From Pelodera strongyloides (taxonomy: Eukaryota > Nematoda > Chromadorea > Rhabditida > Rhabditidae): DNA of 64,000 nucleotides. The position numbers were made by a program, and so were the translations under genes. This document shows positions 57,591-64,000 of this stretch, piece after piece. The notes under the pieces were generated by a model. The model worked only from the letters and a program-made list of their open reading frames with translations. It made no database searches and was not told where the DNA came from. Position 1 is the stretch's first letter; every line of letters starts with the position of its first letter. The stretch is from assembly GCA_036852015.1 (NCBI GenBank), contig JAANDG010000030.1:186001-250000 (forward strand). The letters run 5' to 3'.

Positions 57591-60569
57591 ATGCGAGTGT
57601 GGGTGGCGTCCTTGATATACTATACCTACTGCTATGTATCTTGTGAGGTGAGTATTACTAGTATTTTTAAAGGGAATAACCCCCCATCAGGTTTTCAGAT
57701 GGTATGGGACCGTCAGAGAGTGAGAGAGAGACAGAGACAGAGACAGAGAGTGAGAGAGAGAGAAAGAGAGAAATGTCATGGGTCCCAGGCCTCTAATCTG
57801 AGCCCATCCCCTCCTTCCAGGTCCTCCGAATCCTAGTACTCACAATTGTTCCAAAACCACGACAATCACTGACCATACAATTACTACTGGAGGTGAACGT
57901 TTATTAATATTTTCATGTAATTTTTTTTTTGCGCTTTTGGCAGACAATGAAAAAAGTGCCTGAACATGTAAACAACTAAAAAATTCCTCAGGGCAGTTAT
58001 CCATACTGATCGCGAGTTATAAAAAGCACATAGCACCCATGGCGAACCTTTCGCGCACCAGCCACACACCCTTTTTTAGAGAACCTACCTCCTTTCCGCC
58101 GTCGTATCGCCGCTCACCTTGTTTGCGCCATAAGGTCGCCGCGCGACCGCGGAGTTTTCTTCAGTGAAGGGTAACCCTTTGCTGTCAATGAGGATTGTTA
58201 ATTTGAAAATGTGTTTTCTAAATCACAAAGTGTTCAGTTTGTCGGCACACTGCAAATATGCGCTCCGATGTTCGATGTGGGTACTGTAATGGATAACTAC
58301 GGCCTTTTTGGAGTTTTCATTGAAATTGCTGTTCTTGAAATGGTCAATTGTTTCCTGTTGAGGGACTGTGTGGCACATCCATGTCCAATTGTAAGTTTGT
58401 ACTTTTTTTTGGAATGCTGTAGTTTTTCGTTTACGTTAGGTTTATGTTTGGTAACATCGCGAAGCTTCAGAGAAGTTGCCAACGCAAAGAAACAAGCAAG
58501 CTCTCCAACACAGATCTTGCGGTTTGGTGTAATTGTAGTATTCAGTAGCCACTCCTGTGCCGCATAATTGTAGCGCAGCTGTGGCGCAGCAGCGGCCAAA
58601 AGTTGCGCCACATTGTACCAGTTTCGCGACTTGCCGAATTAGTACACTGAAGACACATATGCCCAGATACATGCACATCACTCGATGTATGGCACTTATC
58701 TTGCATGTATTCATATTGTAAACCGAAAGCCATGAAAGTATGGATACTCTCTCTCTCCAAATGACTGTATTTACGTATAACTGTGTTCAGGTAACAACTT
58801 GCTATCGCAAAGGTAAAGCGTTCCGTCGTGCGATTTACGTGTTCCTCACGCAAATTGTGGCAGCCTACGTCAGTTACTTCATGGCAAGGTGAATATTGTA
58901 CGTTACACCCGTTAGCGAAAATCCCCCCATTTTCTCGCCGCGTGACATTTTCCTGACAGGTTATCGCCGCACAACACCAGTTTTCGTTGATTATTTAGCT
59001 CAGTCAGCGGCTATAGCACTGCGACTTCAGTAGCATACTATCCAACAGTTTTGCTATTTTATCCGCGGGTTCACGCAATTTATTCATAAATTTAACTTCT
59101 TTTACTTACAGACAATTTTGGAAATTTGGTATTCACGAGGTGCATTCTGAATTACTTCAAGTCAGGGACTGCACTTCCGATCTTACGGTAGGGAAATTTA
59201 TTTACGATAAAAAATATCAACGCGAAAGTGATGCGCCGGGCTTGTGCGAATGGCGCACAATGTTTTCGCCATTTATCATTTCGGACTTTGGTTTGCTGTT
59301 TTGGACGATTTAATTACTTACTCGGCTTTTAGCAACTGAGGGTTACTGTACTATACGCCCACTCTAACTCTTAGGCCATATTCACTACTCAATTCCCCAT
59401 GGGGAATTCCCCGTCTTTTTCTCTGCCTGTCTCACATTAAAATGCTATTTTCTGTTCCCAGGGAGTATTTTCCCAAAGGAATCGGAGTGGTGAAAATGTC
59501 CTCAGGGTGAACTGATTAATGTTTAAACTTTCCAGGTTGCACTAACCACTGGTTGCATCGTGGAAGGCGCTGCAACCTTCATTGGGAAAGCATTTGAATA
59601 TTTTGCTTCCGACAAATATGCGGATAGTAACACGCAAATGGTGGTCAACTCCAGCTTTTCGGCCTTCCTTTGCGTACTTGGTAAGTAATTTTTTTATCGG
59701 ATTATCGATCATTTGTGACTTTCATATTTTTTTTAGTTGGTCGAGTTATTTTGGTGATATAACTATTTGTTTTATTTATTGCTGGGCCTCATTCTTGAAA
59801 AGTTTTAGCTGTAGCCTGTAGCATGCTTTTACAGCACCATTCCTGGCCTGTCCACGGCCCCTGAACTTTTTGTTATGCTGGCGTTTGTCTAGAGCTATTG
59901 CATGTTTTAAATTTTTATTCAATCATCTTTAGGAATCAACTTCACTGGAATGTATGCAAATCCGATCGTCGCGTGGGCGTGTACTTTCAACTGTGAGGGA
60001 GTCAGCCATGTTGGACATTTGTTCGTATATTGGATTGCACCGTTGATAGGATGGTGAGCCGTGTGTTTTTTATTAGTTTGTGCAATTAGCACATTTATGA
60101 ATACGTTATTAATTGGAATTATTATTAACAGAAAAAGAGCTTCAAAGATGGATGGGAGTGCCAGACTGTGTCATCCGTGTCACAACTGATTCTCATTACT
60201 ACACTAATTTCGAGCAAAAGCGCATGTGAAAATTGGCACTTTTGTGTCCAGCAGTACGGGCGTTCAGAGGCTTACGAATACGGTTCAATGTATGGGCTTG
60301 GGTAGGCTTAGGCTGAGGCTTAGGCTTAGGCTTAGGACATTTGTGACGGATTGATGGAATACATACTGTTGGGTAGTATGTGACTCCTCTGAAAGGTGGG
60401 CTTGGGAGATTTGTGTGGGGATCAAATCTCCCCCACAAACTTCCTGTCTAAGAATTTCATTTCACTCATTTTCAGGTATTTTGCTGAGTCTGTCTTCGGT
60501 GCCGAGGACAATGAAGACCTTTGTGACGAGGAAGAAACGAAGACAGTAGAGGACAAGAAGAAAGATTAG
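57591..60569 (+). CDS. AQP11/12-like superaquaporin (271 aa)
   Basis: Membrane channel of the unorthodox aquaporin group, often found on intracellular membranes; substrate not predictable. Eight exons: 57591-57647, 57821-57892, 58238-58390, 58791-58888, 59112-59187, 59536-59680, 59933-60053, 60476-60569; phases consistent. The 271-aa length equals that of human AQP11. Hydrophobic segments include SLIYYTYCYVSCEVLRILVL, a segment starting FVGTLQIC, AIYVFLTQIVAAYVSYFMA, SFSAFLCVLGINFTGMYA and GHLFVYWIAPLIGWYFAESV. The second pore motif lies in NFTGMYANPIVAWA (NPI for NPA). The first lies in CVAHPCPIVTT, where the Asn is His. The C-terminus is acidic then basic (DEEETKTVEDKKKD). The first exon is short and its upstream sequence AAAAG is a weak acceptor, so the ATG at 57591 is probable, not certain. 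Confidence 0.88.
57716..57774. repeat. GA microsatellite
   Basis: GAGAGA and GACAGA units inside the first aquaporin intron, just before exon 57821. Confidence 0.9.
59369..59504. repeat. intronic inverted-repeat element, subfamily 2
   Basis: Ends TTAGGCCATATTCACTACTC and GAGTGGTGAAAATGTCCTCAG, with a CCCCATGGGGAATTCCCC block. In an aquaporin intron, about 30 bp before exon 59536. Confidence 0.8.
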
Positions 60570-61319
60570 AAGTGGAAGGAAAACTTATCCTTTGGAACTT
60601 ATTGGGCGAGTGGTGCCCAATAACATATTCCTCCGTTCCCTAGTCAGTTTTATCAGTACCCTAGGTATACAGGAACCCCAGTAATTGGTGCCTAGCACCC
60701 CCTATATTCATGGTACTATAGATAGGGTATAGTACCACCTTCAGGGTACCTGATCAGTGCTGCCTATCATAAGTAGCAGCCTCGTCCTCCGTGGTGCCCT
60801 AGATGAGTGGCCTAATAATTCGTAGTGAGCTAGTTCCCCTTTATTAATACGGTATTCCTAAATGATGGGGCTTTATCAACTAACTGAAGCCGGCAGTTGT
60901 TTCTACTGTACATTTCTTCTGTTTGTATTGCCAATTGCCAAAGTGTGCCTTATCCTTGAGTATTAATTACACATTTACTTATGATCAGTTTGGCGTGTAT
61001 TCATGAGCTTCTTTCATAAATTATGTACAAATTATACGAATGATGTTCAAGTACAGACATATCACTACAGATTCTCTATTATTACCTAGTATTCTCTGAA
61101 GCTTATATTTAGTCTAATTGCAGTATAGCTGTAGGCTATAGGCGGTTATGCACTCTACATTGAAGCCGGGTAACCGAGAGTGCCCGACGCGCGCGGCGCA
61201 CCAGAGTTGAGCGGCTCACACCGAGATGTAGTCTGCTGACTACCTCCGGAAATAAGAAATGTCTGACTTTTATTGGCAACTTGACAAGTTAATTATAAGG
61301 CAATTAACTTAATAACCAA
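60570..61319. other. convergent intergenic: 3' flanks of aquaporin and lectin genes
   Basis: About 750 bp between two stop codons. It has several GGTACC/AGTACC-like words near 60650-60760 and no other feature I can support. Confidence 0.6.
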
Positions 61320-63865
61320 TCAATAAACTTCGCAATAGTGATCGGTATCACAGGCCTGTGCCTGGCACACGTAGGCATGCTTATTAGTGGTGGAATCGCA
61401 TACTTCATTGATCCACACGATAGAAGAGCCGTTCTGCAAAGAATTTTAAGTAATAATGCTCTTCTTACTCTCTCGCTCTGTCTCTCTCCCTCTCTTTCTC
61501 TCTCTCTTTCTCTTTCTCTTTTTCTTTCCCTCTCTCTCCTCTCTCACTCTCTTTCTCTATACATCTCTCTCTCTTTCTCTATCCATATCTCTCTCTTCTC
61601 TCTATGCATACCTTGATAGTAGTCACACAGTCTCCCTTAGACAGATCCGGGTAATTCGGTGCCCAACTTACGTACGGTAGATCCTAGAAATGTAGGACTT
61701 TGTCAGCTTGACCTTTCCACTATTATGAAAATAACCGAAAACCTAGAGCGGGCCGGATCGTGTATTTCAGGCACGGGACCCGCGCGGAGTTCTGAGACCA
61801 TATTCACCACTCAATTCCCTACGGTGAATCCCCGTCTTTTTCTCTGCGTGTCCCACATTAGAATACTATTTTCTGTCGGTGAATCAGGAATAGAAGACTC
61901 GCGAAGGCGAGTCTTCTATTCCTGGCGAGAACTTACAACGACGTCGTTAAGCCATTTGTACTTTCCGATTGTATGATCGTAACGCAGACCAATGTGATAG
62001 CCGTAGGCCATACCGTATCTACGAGCGTATGCTGCAAGATAACATCTTTATATAAATACACATGCAAGCTCAGTCGAAAAGAGGTTGCAGTGAGCTTTGA
62101 AAGGAAATCAGCTGGGAACAAACATAAATCAAGGGTGAAAGGAAAAATTCCGATACATAAAGCTTTAAAATGTTCAACGTTTTGTAGCTGAGTCCGTACC
62201 GACCGTCTGTACCGTCCGTACCGAAGTACCGACCGGCTTTTTTTTTTGAAAGCATCGCGGACAGCTGAATTCTTAAGTATTTATGATAATTTGCTCGAAT
62301 TTGGCTAGATTTTTTTTATTCTAATATATGTTCATTTGCATATGCTGCATAAGAACGCTGGTCTACTCGATGCGTTTCAAAAACCGGCCGGCATTTCGCT
62401 TTAACGAGTTTCTTTCTAAAATATCTTTTCTACGGCTCATATTACGAGATGCGTATAAGCATACCGTCCACATATTCCTGCTTCTCGACAGAGTTGATGT
62501 AGACGAGCTGGCTGTCCTCGTGCGCGTTCATTTTACGACATTCTGCGTCGGCCTGATCCCAGGTTTTCAGAATAGTCTCGCGCTCATGCCTAAAGTACGG
62601 TATATGGTGACACGCACACCCATACACACATGCGCACACACATATACACATACACACTTACTTACACACAAACACAAACATACACACATGCGTACACATG
62701 CACACACATGCACATAAGCATATACACACTGGACATACACACATGCACACACATGCATACTCATGCATGCACATGCACACACGTACACACATACACATAT
62801 GCACATCACACAGCCAAGAACACCGAGCTTGGCCATGTCGCTATCTGTTATAGCCTATAAACTGGTACATTCAATCCCTTACATGAAGCATTCGGCAAAG
62901 TTGTGATGATGGAACTGGAGTTGATTCCACGCTTTCTCGCAGTAGCAGTTCGCTGTAACGAACATATACAGACATTGAAATATTCGAAGACTTATTTTTC
63001 AATGAGTGACGTGAAATTGTGAAATATATCCATCGCGTACTGTACTTTAGTCATTGTAAATAGTAATGCAAATGAGCCTTTCCAATGACTAATGCGGTTT
63101 TCAAGTATGGTGAAAATTGACTGTATTTTGGAACTACAGAGAACATTTTTTTTAATTTTTCATATTATATATGCAAGTTTCGTGCAGAAATAAGGTAGTA
63201 TTGACAAAATCACACCGAATTTTTGGGATACTTGGAAACTGGAAACCCCACAATAAGAAAGATATAAAGTGAGAAAGAGAAAGACTGTGTTTCTTGACTG
63301 TAATGCTACTGGAACTGACCAACCAAATACTGTTCTACTGTAATTTTTGCTGTCCTTTATATACCCAACCAAATACCGTAATTCTAATAGTGTGACCTAC
63401 CCAAACACATTGCCTGCACCACATGTTCCAGTGTCTGATGTTCCTTATTATTGAAGGCCATTCCTGGTGATGCCAATTCGCTTATTGCCTCCACGACATC
63501 AGTCTCACCGGACTAAAGCATAAAAGTTGGATAATTAGGTTTACAGTATACCTATAAGTCGCAGTTAGTAGTACTGGTTTATTAACTTAACTTGTTTAAT
63601 TTCATTTAATGATGAACGGGGAAAATGGCACATATACCGTAAGTGGCATATTGAAGAAAAATGTGCTAGTCTCCTAACTTTTTACTGGAGGTATTATCCG
63701 AGACTTTAGTATTCAATACTCGTTTTCGGAGCTATGCGCCTAGATCTGGACGCATAGCTCGGAAAATATCTTGAGAAAACTTCCACCTTTTCGAATGCGA
63801 AAGTGATAATATAGTAACCGGAAGCCTCGAGTTGCGCGGCGATTTCCTTTGGGTTTTCACGATCG
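61320..63865 (-). CDS. secreted C-type lectin with VWA domain (nematode CLEC), 3' part only
   Basis: Seven exons on the minus strand: 63787-63865, 63401-63512, 62883-62952, 62465-62589, 61937-62031, 61612-61683, 61320-61433; the gene continues beyond the right edge. Order of the protein: end of a von Willebrand A domain (NPKEIAAQLEASGYYIITF, then ELASPGMAF), the linker ANCYCEKAWNQLQFHHHN, then a C-type lectin domain (TWDQADAECRKMNAHEDSQL, VYINSVEKQEYVDAYAR, YHIGLRYD, KWLNDVV, YVSWAPNYPD, GDCV, NEVCDSTTNKHAYVC) and a short tail ending CEVY. This VWA-CTLD order is typical of secreted nematode CLEC proteins linked to cuticle, gut or immunity. The NYPD in place of EPN/QPD suggests no standard calcium-dependent sugar binding. 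The signal peptide would lie outside the window. Confidence 0.9.
61462..61608. repeat. CT-rich microsatellite
   Basis: CTCTCT and TTTCTC units, reading as Ser/Leu open frames; lies inside the last lectin intron. Confidence 0.95.
61792..61881. repeat. truncated inverted-repeat element, subfamily 2
   Basis: Left end TCTGAGACCATATTCACCAC and part of the core (ATTAGAATACTATTTTCTGT) are present; the right end is missing and a hairpin follows. Confidence 0.75.
61885..61924. other. 18-bp perfect hairpin in lectin intron
   Basis: CAGGAATAGAAGACTCGC pairs perfectly with GCGAGTCTTCTATTCCTG across a GAAG loop, 12 bp from the donor of exon 61937-62031. Confidence 0.9.
62219..62404. repeat. TTAA-ended MITE, copy 7 (left end eroded)
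   Basis: Right end GGCCGGCATTTCGCTTTAA is intact; the left end has lost TTAAAGCGAA and carries a T run. In a lectin intron. Confidence 0.8.
62617..62815. repeat. compound CA-rich microsatellite
   Basis: ACACAC mixed with ACACATGC and TACACA units inside a lectin intron; source of the Thr/His-rich open frames. Confidence 0.95.
63092..63250. repeat. dispersed repeat D, copy 4
   Basis: Same orientation as 30139-30284; AATGCGGTTTTCAAGTATGG to TTTGGGATACTTGGAAACTG. In a lectin intron. Confidence 0.7.
63723..63767. other. imperfect hairpin in lectin intron
   Basis: TTTTCGGAGCTATGCG and CGCATAGCTCGGAAAA face each other across a short AGATCT-containing loop, 20 bp from exon 63787. Confidence 0.75.
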
Positions 63866-63954
63866 CTGAAATAAAATATAAAAATAATTAGTGGAGTCTA
63901 CTACCACTGAATGAGAATATTGCCCAATTGAACGAGATAATATATTGAATCTAA

Positions 63955-64000
63955 TGGGTCCAAGTATCCAAAAAATTGGAGTGATTTTGTCAATACTACA
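63955..64000. repeat. dispersed repeat D, copy 5 (cut by window edge)
   Basis: GGGTCCAAGTATCCAAAAAA and GTGATTTTGTCAATACTACA match the start of copies 1 and 2. Confidence 0.65.

Noticed and set aside
62328..62860. Thr/His and Cys/Val-rich open frames near 62.6 kb
   Set aside because: They read through the CA-rich microsatellite; the only real coding part is the lectin exon at 62465-62589 on the minus strand.

Overview
The window looks like a nuclear contig from a free-living (probably rhabditid) nematode that is not C. elegans. Every gene is split by many introns with GT starts and TTTCAG/TTNCAG ends. The 61-64 kb gene has the VWA plus C-type lectin layout common in nematode secreted lectins. 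The long CDS models appear only after exons are joined in phase, so I built them by hand from splice sites, reading phase and family motifs. No bacterial, viral or organellar genes were seen.

Layout. 1-839 (-): 5' part of BBS5, running off the left edge, with a candidate RFX X-box about 320 bp upstream. 2475-14317 (-): an inositol polyphosphate 4-phosphatase (INPP4 family) in 24 coding exons, with active site CKSGKDRT and an N-terminal PH-like domain. 14.3-17.1 kb: divergent intergenic region full of palindromic repeats. 17147-25806 (+): an unrecognised protein of about 990 aa in 24 exons, rich in SP-K and poly-Lys motifs and ending in one hydrophobic segment. 25.8-33.4 kb: gene-free and pyrimidine rich. 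33392-41647 (+): MPP10, the U3 snoRNP / small-subunit processome protein. 42763-50134 (+): MED15 Mediator subunit without a recognisable KIX domain. 53187-55509 (+): mitochondrial CISD3-type protein with two CDGSH centres. 57591-60569 (+): AQP11-like superaquaporin of 271 aa with non-canonical pore motifs. 61320-63865 (-): 3' part of a VWA plus C-type lectin gene, entering from the right edge.

The genes do not form a pathway and show no operon-like spacing. They are mostly housekeeping or cell-biology genes (cilium, phosphoinositide turnover, ribosome biogenesis, transcription, mitochondria, membrane transport) plus one secreted lectin.

The striking layer is repetitive DNA. One family of short palindromic elements has TTAA ends, and one copy sits directly against an INPP4 exon and forms its 3' splice site. 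A second group of short inverted-repeat elements, in three subfamilies with ends like GGCCGTATTCACC, has 12 copies, all inside introns. There are also several large foldback repeats, hairpins and microsatellites. I found no convincing new multi-gene system. The best leads are the unknown tail-anchored protein with phase-0 poly-Lys exons, the PH-domain INPP4, the KIX-less MED15 and the MITE-derived splice site.
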